Assembly: GCA_027563935.2 (NCBI GenBank)
Contig: CM050449.1
Span: forward strand, 15,204,501 to 15,268,500
DNA length: 64,000 nucleotides
Direction: 5' to 3'
From: Costus lasius
Lineage: Eukaryota; Streptophyta; Magnoliopsida; Zingiberales; Costaceae
Below, one piece after another: positions 52,593-62,996 of the stretch. Under the pieces are notes generated by a model. It saw only the letters and a program-made list of their open reading frames with translations, was not told the origin of the DNA and did no database searches. A program made the position numbers and the translations under genes. Each line of letters begins with the position of its first letter. Within the stretch, counting starts at the first letter, position 1.

Positions 52593-53809
52593 TGATGCAG
52601 GAGAACCCTCCACAGCAGCTCCAGAACTAGAGAAACATGGCTATTCTGTGGACTTCCCTCTAGACAAGGTTCCACCTCCCTTAAAAATTTCAAAGGGGCC
52701 CGACGCAATCACGATAAGGCGATCTCAATGTTCAAGTCAACCACTAGAACGATTCATGGGTGCCATCAGTCCATTGTCAGCCCACACGAAGGTGTTGTGA
52801 CCCATGTGCTTGGCACCCCCGGCCACCTGAAGCCCCGGTCAACGATCGCTACCACAACCAGTTGACCAACACGGCCCAAGAATAAGCTAGCACAGTGATG
52901 AATCAACCCACCATCAGCAAATTCTGTTGTTTCATCGCCACATGCTCCGAGATGGTTTGACGGCCCAGTCGTAGCCCAGAAGGCCCAGTTGCAGCCCAGA
53001 AGGCCTAGCCCATGCGCCAGCTTCAGATTCCCTAATCTACTTTAGTTGGTAATAGTTGGTAATAATTAGTATGAGTTAGTTAGTACTCACATCAACATGC
53101 TTGCATCAGCAACATCTTGACTGCTTTTAGTTAGTTAGAGTAGGTACTCATCCTTGTAGTGTGATATTCACTAGTCATGCTTGTGGTGTGATATTCCCTC
53201 CCTTACTCTATAAAAGGGAGCTGGAGGTTAGCTTGTTCCTTAGCTTTCTTGTGTGATAGTAGCTCACTTTGGAGAGGTTAGAGTGTGGAGCAAGGTGTGT
53301 GATCCTTGGCTCGATCTCGATTCCTCGCCTACTGGTTGTAATCGTCTTTCCTTTCAAAGAAGTAAATCGCACCGCCGGTGCGACAAGTTCGCATGTTTTC
53401 GGATTTTCATTGTGTTGTTCTTGCTTGATTTTCTTACCCACGGGCATCCACATGCCGAAGACGTGGAGGTTCCTTGGCTTTGGTGTGACCGTAGGTTCAT
53501 AGGCGCGCGAGCTCAGTCACCGCTAAGTCCGCTACCCATGTTGGCGTGCTGTGCTTAAATCGCTTGCTAAGAGAGGTTAGTGAGTTTCATTTGCATACCT
53601 GGGTGTCGTTGGTTTCTTCATCGTCTGTGTTGCCCCGAAAAGTATTCATCGCCATCTTTCGCATTGTTTCTCGCTGGTTTTCTTATTGCTCATTTTCCAA
53701 TGCGCTTTTACTTCTCTCGCCTCAAGACCCTCTCACATTTTCCAATCATCGTCTCATAAACCCCTAGAGTACGGAGCTAAGGACCAACCCACCTATAGTA
53801 GCTGCATCA
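52593..53809 (+). mobile_element. 5' LTR of Ty3/gypsy element
   Basis: 1217 bp, starts tgatgcaggagaaccctcca and ends tagtagctgcatca. The promoter motif tataaaag is at 53209-53216. It is similar throughout to 59787-60923. Confidence 0.9.
53209..53216 (+). promoter_or_regulatory. LTR TATA box
   Basis: tataaaag in the context ctctataaaagggag, conserved at the same place in the other two LTRs (57030 and 60328). Confidence 0.75.
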
Positions 53810-53813
53810 AATT

Positions 53814-53824
53814 TGGTATCAGAG
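53814..53824 (+). promoter_or_regulatory. Primer-binding site, initiator tRNA-Met type
   Basis: tggtatcagag lies 4 nt after the 5' LTR, complementary to the 3' end of plant initiator tRNA-Met. Confidence 0.9.
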
Positions 53825-53953
53825 GAGTTGCGCGTTCAATTCTTATTGTTCGCACGATCCAACTCTGTTGCATCTTCATATTTCCGCACGCTTTCAGCAT
53901 TTGCATTTTGAGTCATACCCTGTTTGTGCATGGTGACTTCAAGGTCACAAACC

Positions 53954-55145
53954 ATGTCCCAGTTCCCTAATTCCCAAGAGTTTGTCCTACCCACGGAAGG
54001 GTCTAAGGACCAGGTCAGTTCGAATGATGCCCTGTCATCGCGATTAGACAAAATAGAGGACTTTTGTCACCAAATTAGCCGACTGCTCACGCAGTCCATG
54101 GATCAACTCATGGCTTCTCTCAAGGGCATGAGTGATCGCCTCGAGTCTTTAGAGCGTAGAACTCGAGTCCTAATTGACCCCTCCCTACCAACCTACCGAG
54201 CTCCGACTAGGGAGCTACCCCCCTTAACCCAACCCATTAGGTGTAGACCCTATGAGGAAGAACTAATTCCTGAGGATGAACCATTTGATGAGGATGATGT
54301 GTGGGCCGCACAAGGGCCCCAAACCCAACCCCATTATGGTCAAAACCGGATGGATGATGATTTTCGTCGCATCGTGCGTACCTCACCCACACCCCTTGAC
54401 GGTAACCTTGACCCCACATGGTTCCTTGATTGGGCCACATCGGTCAAGAACAACTTTGAGTGGTGCGCCATGCCCCAACACTTGCACGTCAACTTTGCGC
54501 GCCTCCTACTAGAGGGTCCAGCCCGTCTGCATTGGGCAAATGTGGAACAGCAACTAGAGCAGCAAGCCTCCCACCCATTACACGGTGGGATGAAATAAAG
54601 TACCACCTCCGTGAGCGGTATGTTTCCCCCTCCTATAGGCAGCGGCTCTTGGACCAATACAGTAGCATACACTAGGGATCCGGTACCGTCGCTAAGTATA
54701 AGCTAGCCTTTGACACATTAGCACTTAGGTGCAACCTGTGAAAGGACCCCGAGTTTACCCTGTCTAGATTCAAGAATGGACTCCGATCGGAGATCCAAAG
54801 AGCCCTACCTGCCTATAACTTGGAGAGTTTGGACCAAATATTCCAGCGAGCTCTAGACATTGAGCAAGACTTGTGCGTTGCTGCTAGGCGCAACGAGTTG
54901 GTACCTTCTAGACGACCCCCAGCTGTCGGTCTTCCACTTGTTCATTCTGCGAGGCACGCTCGGAACCCCATCATGCTCCCACTATTCGTGACCTCCCTAG
55001 GCATCCCACACCTGACGCCCCTCCTCCTTGCCTTTCATGGGAGGAAAAGGGCAAGGCCCCAACTCGTGGGTCCACGAACCGTGTGAATTATTTCAACTAT
55101 CTCCAACCCTGCCATTATTCGAAGGATTGCCCCAAGCGTCCTGCC
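53954..55145 (+). pseudogene. Retrotransposon gag, broken
   Basis: The frame from ATG 53954 carries a coiled-coil-like start, then a gag core (DGNLDPTWFLDWATSVKNNF, FARLLLEGPARLHW). It is shifted near 54580-54600 to another frame (WDEIKYHLRERYVSPSYRQR) with stops, and continues to NLESLDQIFQRALDIEQDL. The zinc knuckle near 55086-55130 reads YFNYLQPCHYSKDC, so its first two Cys are Tyr and the knuckle is lost. Confidence 0.8.
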
Positions 55146-56351
55146 CATGTTGACAAGAATCAGCCCCGGTTGAGTGCTATGACTCGTGCGTGCACTGAGC
55201 GTGACATTGAACCTGAGTGCTATACTAGTGAGGATGAGTCAGGTCAGCTCACACTTGTGGTCGTCCGGTGCACTCTAGTGCAAACCCCTCCCTCAAGGGA
55301 TTGGAGGCGTACGAGTATTTTCATGACTTACATCAAATGCAACGAGCATTCGTGTAAGATCATTATTGATGGGGGTAGTAGCCTAAATGTGGTGCCACGC
55401 ACCGCAATCACCCGGTTCAACCTTGCACTTGGACCCCACCCGAAGTTGTATTCCATCACTTGGGTCGACACATCGAGCCTACCAGTCACCCACCGTTGTT
55501 AGGTTCCCATTAGTTTTGGGGACTATAAGGAAAAACGTTTGGTGCGATGTGGCAACTATGGATGTTGCCCACGTGCTATTGGGTCACCCTTAGCTATACG
55601 ACCGTGATGTGGTTCACTATGGCTGATCGAACACTTATGTCTTCGACCACAATGACCAAAAAATCCGGCTTAACCCAGCCCTGCCCAAAGAGTTGCATGC
55701 ATCAACGTATAAGGGCTTGATCGTTTCCCCCGAAACCCGATGCAATTTTGTCCTTAATGCGCACCCTAGCACTGATCCGTGAAGCAAGTGAGACCAAGGT
55801 GGTCTATGCTCTGATGTTGCGTGAGGCGATGGACCCGTCGCCCCAGCCGGAGACGGACCCTCCAGCCGACATCGCCCCCCTCTTGTCTGAGTTTAGAGAC
55901 ATTTCACTCGAGGATCCGCCTCATGGGCTCCCCCCAGAAAGGGAGATCCAACACGCAATAGACTTGGTGCCAGGAGCCACTCTCCCAAACTTGCCCCACC
56001 ATAAACTCAAACTCACTGAACACGCCGAGTTGCAGCGTCAAGTGGATGAACTCCTCACCAAGGGGTACATCCGCGAGAGCCTTAGCCCATGTGTTGTCCC
56101 TGCCCTACTCACACCCAAGAAGGATGGATCTTAGCATATGTGCATAGATAGTCGAGCCATTAATAGGATCACCATCAAGTATCGGTTCCCCATACCCCGT
56201 CTTGATGACATGCTCGATTTGGTTTCGGGTTCATCATGGTTTACTAAGTTGGACCTCCGGAGCGGATATCACCAGGTTCGCATCCGCGAGGGTGATGAAT
56301 GGAAGACTGCATTCAAGACCAAGGATGGTCTGTACGAGTGGTTAGTCATAC
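55146..56351 (+). pseudogene. Retrotransposon pol, protease and first half of reverse transcriptase
   Basis: The protease active-site stretch IIIDGGSSLNVV is at about 55360-55393; DGG rather than DSG/DTG, a variant seen in several plant Ty3/gypsy groups. Reverse transcriptase begins at about 55870 (SLEDPPHGLPPEREIQHAID) and runs through LLTKGYIRESLSPC and [20 protein letters not shown] up to LYEWLV at about 56347. A TAG at 56133-56135 stands where a Trp is usual ([17 protein letters not shown]). It is then cut by the solo LTR. Confidence 0.85.
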
Positions 56352-57593
56352 TGATGGAGCCAAAGGAGTCCAAGGGGCCCAAGAGGCCCAAGGAGACCAA
56401 GAAGACATGCCATCAGACTCCCCACGGGCCATGTCTATGAATAGCCCAGAAGTGCAGGAAGACATTGTTCCTCGCCCTGTTCGACGCTCTCAACATTCCT
56501 CCCAGCCCCCTGACCGTTTTGTGGGGGTTATCAGCTCGTCATCAACTATGTCAATGCCTCTCCAACCAATGAACTTGACAACGAGGCCTGCCGAAGCACC
56601 GACGAATGACCACTGCCACAACCGGGTGCTCAGCACCGACCGAGAGTCAGCCAACACCATCCAGAATCAGCCCACCATCAACAAGTTTTGTTGCTTCATC
56701 GCCGCTTGCTCTGAGATGGTTTGATGGCACAGTCATAGCCCAGAAGGCCCAGCCCATGCACTAGCTTCAGATTCCCTCATCTACTTTAGTTGGTAGTAGT
56801 TAGTATGAGTTAGTTAGTGCTCGCATCAGCATGCTTGCATCAGCAGCATCTTGACTACGTTAGTATGAGTTAGTTAATGCTTACATCAGTATGCTTGCAT
56901 CAGCAGCATCTTGACTGCTTTTAGTTAGTTAGAGTAGGTAGTCATGCTTGTGGTGTGTTATTCCCTAGTCATACTTGTGGTGTGATATTACCTAGTCATG
57001 TGTATGGTGTGATATTCCCTCCCATGCTCTATAAAAGGGAGTGGACACTAGTTGCTTCTTCAGCTTACCAGTTTGCCTCTTAGTTGTAGCCTCTAAGTGA
57101 GTGGGAGTCTACTAAGTTCCTCGTGGTAGCTCGGAGTGAGGATTGAGTGCTTGTAAATGCGGCCGGGCCGCCTGAGTGACTTGTACTCCAAGGGTCCTCC
57201 TCGCTTGGTGTTTTGAATCAAAGTTAAGAGGTAGACGCTACCTCTTCCTTTCTGATTATTGTGCTCACGTTTGGTGTTGCCTGCCTGTGGATGTGCCTAG
57301 GACGGATGGTTGAAGCTAGACCCGCCGCTCCACTGTGTTTGCTAGCTGTTGCACTTGCTCGAGATTGGCTCGCGTGAGAGGTTAGTAGTTTATTTGAGTT
57401 GCCATGGTTTCTCGGTACTTCCGATATTGCTTAATAGTATTTTGCTCGGTTTTCATCGTGTTTCTTCGACGGTTTTCCCTCCGTGCGCGTTTCTCTTTCC
57501 TCGCCTAATGCCCCTCTCACAATTTCTGCATCATCTGTCTCCGCCACATTAGAGTACGGCATATAAGGACCACCCCACCTACAACACACTCCA
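56352..57593 (+). mobile_element. Solo LTR of a related element inserted in reverse transcriptase
   Basis: The reading EWLV breaks at 56351 and resumes as MPFVLTNAP from about 57598. The insert starts tgatggagccaaaggag and ends cctacaacacactcca. It shares the gcccagaaggcccag block, the gttagtatgagttagttagt repeats, the tataaaag box (57030) and the 3'-terminal region (tacgg.atataaggacca) with the flanking LTRs, but its first third is clearly different. No clear 5-bp duplication is seen. Confidence 0.75.
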
Positions 57594-59812
57594 TTGCATG
57601 CCCTTTGTCTTGACGAATGCCCCCTACACATTCATGAGGTTGATGAGTCAAGTCCTCAAGCCCTACATAGGCAAATTCCTGGTCGTCTACTTTGACGACA
57701 TTCTGATCTTCAGCCGCACCTGGGAGGAACACTTAGAGCATCTTCGCTCTACCTTTGAGATTCTTTGAAAGGAGCGCCTCTTCCTTAACACGAAGAAGTA
57801 CACCTTCATGGCCACCCAAGTCCACTTTCTAGGGTACATAGTGTCTGACCAGGGTCTCTCTGTTGACCCCCGCCAAGATTGATGTCATTCGGCATTGGCC
57901 TGAGCCTCGCACTGTTTCTAAGGTTCGTAGTTTCTTAGGTCTTGCTGGGTTCTACTGTCAATTCATCTGTGGGTTTAGCACCATTGCTACCCAATTAACC
58001 CAGCGTCTGTCGAAAGATGACTTCGAGTGGACACCAACCACTCAGCGTGCCTTTGAAGCCCTTAAGAATGCCCTTACTACAACTTCTGTTTTTCGACTTC
58101 CTGACTTTTCCAAAGTCTTTGAAGTCACATGTGATGCCTCCGATACTGGGATCAGAGGGACTCTGAGCCAAGAAGGCCACCCGGTTGCCTTCTTTAGTGA
58201 AAAACTAAATGTCGTTAGGTAGCGATACTCCACATACGACAAAGAACTCTATGCCATTGTCCAATCATTAAGGCAGTGGAGATACTATTTACTCAACCGT
58301 GAGTTTGTCCTGTATAGTGACCACCAAGCCTTATCCTTCTTGAGCGCCCAAAAGAAGTTGGGTGCCGAGCATGCCAAGTGGGTGGAGTAGTTGCAATAGT
58401 ACTCTTTTTTTATTAACCATAAGGCGGGTAAGGAGAACGTTGTAGCGGACGCCCTGAGCCGAGTAAGGACCCTTTTGTGTGTTATGCGTACCTGTGTCAA
58501 TACCTTCGCCTATGTTAAGGATGAGTACCCTAGCTGTCCTTATTTTGGTGCCATCTATACTCGCCTGTGTGAGTCTGAGGATGTTGAGTCGCCTTACCGG
58601 TTATGTGAAGGTTATTTGTTCTTTGGGAACCGGTTGTATATTCCCCAATCCTCCCTTCGCGACCACATTCTGTTAGAGTTCTACGCTGGTGGTGTTGCTG
58701 GCCACCATGGACGTGATAAGATATTTGAGATGGCCGAGAAATGCCTATTTTGGCCCTCCTTGCACAAAGGCATGGAGCGCATTGTCCGCCACTGTGGCAC
58801 TTGCCAAATAGCTAAGCCTCGACCCCCGAACACTAGATTGTACACCCCACTACCTCTTTCTGAGGGTCCATGGAAGGACCTCAGCATGGACTTTGTCCTG
58901 GGGTTGTCCCGCACTACGTTTAGATTCGATTCCATCTACGTCGTAGTGGATCGGTTCTCCAAGATGGCCCATTTCATCCCCTATTCTAGGACAGCGGATG
59001 CGTCCCACATAGCCCATCTGTTCATTAGGGAGGTAGTTCGCCTCCATGGCCTCCCACTCTCTATAGTGTCCGATCACGACACTCGCTTTGTGAGCCACTT
59101 TTAGCGGTCACTGTGGGCACTATTAGGGACCACCCTTAAGTTTTCTACGACCTATCGCCCCCAAACTGATGGCCAAACTGAGGTCATTAAGTGGAGTTTG
59201 GGTAACTTGCTCCATTGTCTCGTTGGTGATCACCCTAAGAGTTGGGACATTATGCTCCCTGTTGCCGAATTCGCGTATAATAGTGCAATCAATTAGTCTA
59301 CTGGTCTAAGTCCCTTTCAAGTGGTCCTTAGACAGCAACCACGAAAAGCTATTGACTTGCATGACCTTCCCATGGAGTCCCATCTTTATGAGCATGCATT
59401 TTCCTTTGCCAGTCATATTGCAAGTTTGCATGAGGAAGTTCGGCATCGAATCCTTTTGGGCAACACTCGGAATGCTCTGAAGGCCAACGAACACCGTAGG
59501 CCACTCCATTTTAGTGCAAGTGATCTGGTGAGGGTGCGTATCCACCCCGAGCGAGTGGCAAATCGGGCGCACTTTAAGCTACAGGCACGGTACATGGGGC
59601 CCTATGCGGTACTACAACGGGTAGGCTCCAACGCCTATGTCCTCGATCTACCGGAGAGCATGGGGATCCACCCCGTCTTCAAAGTCGCGGACCTTCTTCC
59701 CTACCACGACCCGATGGAGGAGCCCCTTGCCACCGATGAGCATCCTCTTAGTTCTCCGGAGGAGAACTCTTCAAACCAGGGGGGATTGATGCAGGAGGAC
59801 CCTCCACAGTAG
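57594..59812 (+). pseudogene. Retrotransposon pol, rest of reverse transcriptase, RNase H and integrase
   Basis: Reverse transcriptase resumes with [14 protein letters not shown] and [11 protein letters not shown] (about 57681-57713, active-site YxDD intact). RNase H: VTCDASDTGIRGTLSQEG, YSDHQALSF, ADALSR (about 58120-58460). Integrase: HHGRDKIFEMAEKCLFWPSL and CGTCQIAKPRPP (zinc finger), then SMDFVLGL, IVSDHDTRF and QTEVIK giving the D, D, E triad. Stops interrupt it after FEIL, after LNVVR, at WVE, at FVSHF and near AINQSTG. It ends QEDPPQ at 59812, 26 nt into the 3' LTR. Confidence 0.85.
59773..59786 (+). promoter_or_regulatory. Polypurine tract of Ty3/gypsy element
   Basis: aaaccaggggggat directly precedes the TG of the 3' LTR. 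Confidence 0.65.
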
Positions 59813-60923
59813 CTCCAGAACCAGAGAAACATGGCTATTCTGTTGACTTCCCTCTAGACAAGGTAACACCTCCCTTAAAAAGTTCAAAGGGGCCCGATGC
59901 AATCACGATAAGGCGATCTCAATGTTCAAGTCAACCACCAGATCGATTTGTGGGTGCCATCAGTCCATTTCAGCCCACACAGAGGTGTTGCGACCCATAT
60001 GCTTGGCACCCCGGTCAATGATCGCTACCACAACCAGTTGACCAACACGGCCCAAGAACAAGCTAGCATAGTGATGAATCAGCCCACCATCAGCAAATTC
60101 TGTTATTTCATCGCCGCGTGCTCCAAGATAATTTGACGGCCCAGTCGTAGCCCAGAAGGCCCAGCCCATGCGCCAACTTCAGATTCCCTCATCTACTTTA
60201 GTTGGTAGTAGTTAGTATGAGTTAGTTAGTGCTCGCATCAGCATGCTTGCATCAACAATATCTTGACTACTTTTAATTAGTTAGAGTAGGTAGTCATGCT
60301 TGTGGTGTGATATTCCCTCCCTTACTCTATAAAAGGGAGCTGGAGGTTAGCTTGTTCCTTAGCTTTCTTGTGTGATAGGAGCTCACTTCGAAAAGGTTAG
60401 AGTGTGGAGCAAGGTGTGTGATCCTTGGCTCGATCTCAATTCCTTGCCTACCGGTTGTAATCATCTTTCCTTTCAAAGAAGTAAATCGCATCGGCTAGCG
60501 TCAAGTTCACCTATTTTCGGATTTTCATTGTGTTATTCTTGCTTGATTTCCTTACCCACGGGCATCCGCACGCTGGAGACATGGAGGTTCTTTGGCTTTA
60601 GTATGACCGCAAGTTCATAGGCGTGTGAGCTAAGTCGCCACTAAATCCGCTACCCTTGTTGCCGTGCTATGTTTAAATCGCTCGCTAAGAGAGGTTAGTG
60701 AGTTTTATTTGCGTAGTTGGGTGTCGTTGGTTTCTTCATCATCCGTATTGCTCCGAAACGTATTCACGTCTTTCGCATTGTTTCTCGCTGGTTTTCTCGT
60801 TGCTCATTTTCTGACACACTTTTACTTCCCTCGCCTCAAGATTCTCTCATATTTTTTTATCATCATCTTATAAACCCCTAGAATATGAAGCTAAGGATTA
60901 ACCCACTTATAGTAGCTACATCA
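59787..60923 (+). mobile_element. 3' LTR of Ty3/gypsy element
   Basis: 1137 bp, starts tgatgcaggaggaccctcca and ends tagtagctacatca. Promoter motif tataaaag at 60328-60335. It is about 80 bp shorter than the 5' LTR, with several small deletions and many substitutions, so the insertion is old. Confidence 0.9.
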
Positions 60924-61588
60924 CAGCCGTTCCAAACGGGTCATCATCGTTTTGTACAAGGCTAAATTATTAAAAGGCTTTTACTTAGATTGCCTTTCTC
61001 TCAACTTTCTTTCAGGTGTATTACTAACCCCCCAACATGTGAAATTCTATATAATATGGTTCCTTTTGACTGCAGGAGTGGCCGAGCTGGGGCTGAGTAC
61101 AAATTGAACAGTGAGATTCTTACTTGCGATGCTGAAATTTTTTTCAAATCACCAACGGTTAAGGCCACAGACGGATGTCAATCGGCATCATGTGCTCTCT
61201 CAAAGTCGCCAAGGTATATTCAAGCTTGCCATATGCTCCTGAAGTTTTAAACTTGTCACCACGGTGCCATTAACATAGCCTTTTAATAATTTCACCCAAG
61301 TCATCATTCCTTGAAGAACTTGGTAGTAGCAGGCAGCACTTTCTCTCAGCTTTGCTGCCTTGACTGGCGTGGCGTCACTTCGAGACCGTCGTCTTCGGCT
61401 CCCGCACCACGCGCACTTCCCCCGGCATCTTCACCCTTTTTTACTTTCTACTCCAAAGAAGACACGTTGCGTACGAATTACCAATGCACAGATACCTTGC
61501 TTTTGAGATCACAACTTTCTTGGCAGCCATTCTATTCCTTCACTCACATCACCATTATGTGACATCAATTAATCAGTAGCCATGCATG
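60924..61588. other. Upstream region of FT-like gene with an inverted-repeat pair
   Basis: No gene recognised. The words aaattattaaaaggct (about 60964-60979) and agccttttaataattt (about 61277-61292) form a 16-bp inverted pair 300 bp apart, possibly the ends of a small MITE. The remainder would be FT promoter. Confidence 0.45.
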
Positions 61589-61598
61589 TATATATATA
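61589..61598 (+). promoter_or_regulatory. Putative TATA box of FT-like gene
   Basis: tatatatata followed by gctcctc lies 123 nt before the ATG at 61721. Transcription would start at about 61620-61630, just after an upstream ATG at 61614, so that short frame (61614-61676) is probably not in the mRNA. Confidence 0.5.
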
Positions 61599-61720
61599 GC
61601 TCCTCTCGGGTAGATGAATCTACTGAGATCGCAACAACCAAAACGGCCTCCTCGAGCTAGTGCAGGAGGCAGTTGAACTTTCCATCTCCTCTAGATAGTA
61701 GATACCATAGTTGTGAAGGC

Positions 61721-62996
61721 ATGGAGAGCAGTGACCCATTGGTCGTGGGGAGAGTGATTGGGGACGTGTTGGATCACTTCTCAAGGAGTGTGAGCCTCAG
61801 CGTAAGTACGGTTCCAGGGAAGCCGTTAACGGGCGTGAGCTTAAACCTTCGCACGTGACTAACCAACCTAGGGTTGACGTCGGAGGAAATGATCTCAGAA
61901 CCTTCTATACATTAGTATGCCTGCTCGATCCAATTTCTTTTGCATTTTTTTTAAAAATTTTCATGTAATTAATTACGGGGAGTAATTTAGAATTTCATAG
62001 TATTCTTTTCAATTTTAATAAAGTAAATTAATGTCAACTAATTTAAGAAAACGGAGATAGTTTCATTGTACATAAATCACATATATTTCAACAAATGAGC
62101 TGAGGTTAATTGCAATGATTTTTTTTTTTTTGTGAAATAACATAAACTAAAGTTTAAATTACAAAAGTAGTTGGGCTGAGATAGTGAGAGATACTTGTAT
62201 GATTCATTCACCCCGCATGGAGTAATTGGCTTGCGGTGATCTTAAATATTGTTTATAAAAAAAAATAAACTTTTTTGTATACTAATTACATTAATGATCT
62301 ATTTAGTGAAGGTGTATTTTGCATAATGTAGGTCATGGTGGACCCCGACGCTCCGAGTCCAAGCAATCCAACATTAAGGGAGTACTTACACTGGTAATTT
62401 TTATTAAGTTTCTCATGCATTAATTTAGTCATTAAAATAAAATTAAACGCAGGAAATCCACCCTAATTTTATTTTTTAAAATTAATCAATATAAATTTGA
62501 AATTAAAACAATACCAAACAAGATGAATTTTGTTTGGCATTTCTATTCTCTAGCTAGTTCACTAGTTCAAGTCAATTAATTAATTAGCACTAATGATCAG
62601 CTTTATACCTTGACTAAATGATTCAGGCTGGTAACGGACATTCCTGCAACCACTGGATCAAACTTTGGTGAGTATTGCGAACACTTGTTTCATTTTAAAA
62701 ATCAACTATCAAGAATAACTACTTTTGTCTTATATTCGAATGAAATCTTAAAACAAATGAAAGGGCGAGAGGCCTTGTGCTACGAGAGCCCACGACCCAA
62801 CTCCGGGATCCACCGCCTCGTCTTCGTACTATTCCGACAGCTGGGACGGGCCACGGTGTTTGCTCCGGATTGGCGCCAGAACTTCAACACACGGGAATTC
62901 GCGGAGCTCTACAACCTCGGATCTCCTGTCGCCGCCGTCTACTATAACTGCCAACGGGAGTCCGGCTCCGGCGGAAGGCGGTTGACCTCGCACTGA
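61721..62996 (+). pseudogene. FT-like: FT-like PEBP (florigen family) gene with one-base deletion in exon 1
   Basis: Four exons: 61721-61914, 62332-62393 (62 bp), 62627-62667 (41 bp), 62764-62996. Exons 2 and 3 have exactly the lengths of Arabidopsis FT. Motifs: [52 protein letters not shown] with the FT-type Tyr (TFL1 has His), [37 protein letters not shown] with the FT-type Gln, and the C-terminus GSGGRRL. The coding sum is 530 nt, one short of a multiple of three. The initial frame drifts after SVSLS and stops at 61856-61858, while the conserved frame resumes from about 61803 (KYGSRE). The missing base lies at about 61801-61804. APDWRQ has Asp where FT and Hd3a have Gly. If the deletion is real the gene cannot make florigen; otherwise it is a sequencing error in an otherwise normal FT gene. 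Confidence 0.9.

Larger units (their letters stand above)
52593..60923 (+). mobile_element. Ty3/gypsy LTR retrotransposon, degenerate, with internal solo LTR
   Basis: LTRs at 52593-53809 and 59787-60923 frame a gag-pol interior in order gag, protease, reverse transcriptase, RNase H, integrase (Ty3/gypsy order). Primer site is iMet type. Stops and frameshifts occur throughout, and reverse transcriptase is split by a solo LTR. Flanking pentamers (gtaag before, cagcc after) do not match. The protein after integrase (PVFKVADLLPYHDP) shows no chromodomain I can recognise, so the lineage is left open. Confidence 0.88.
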
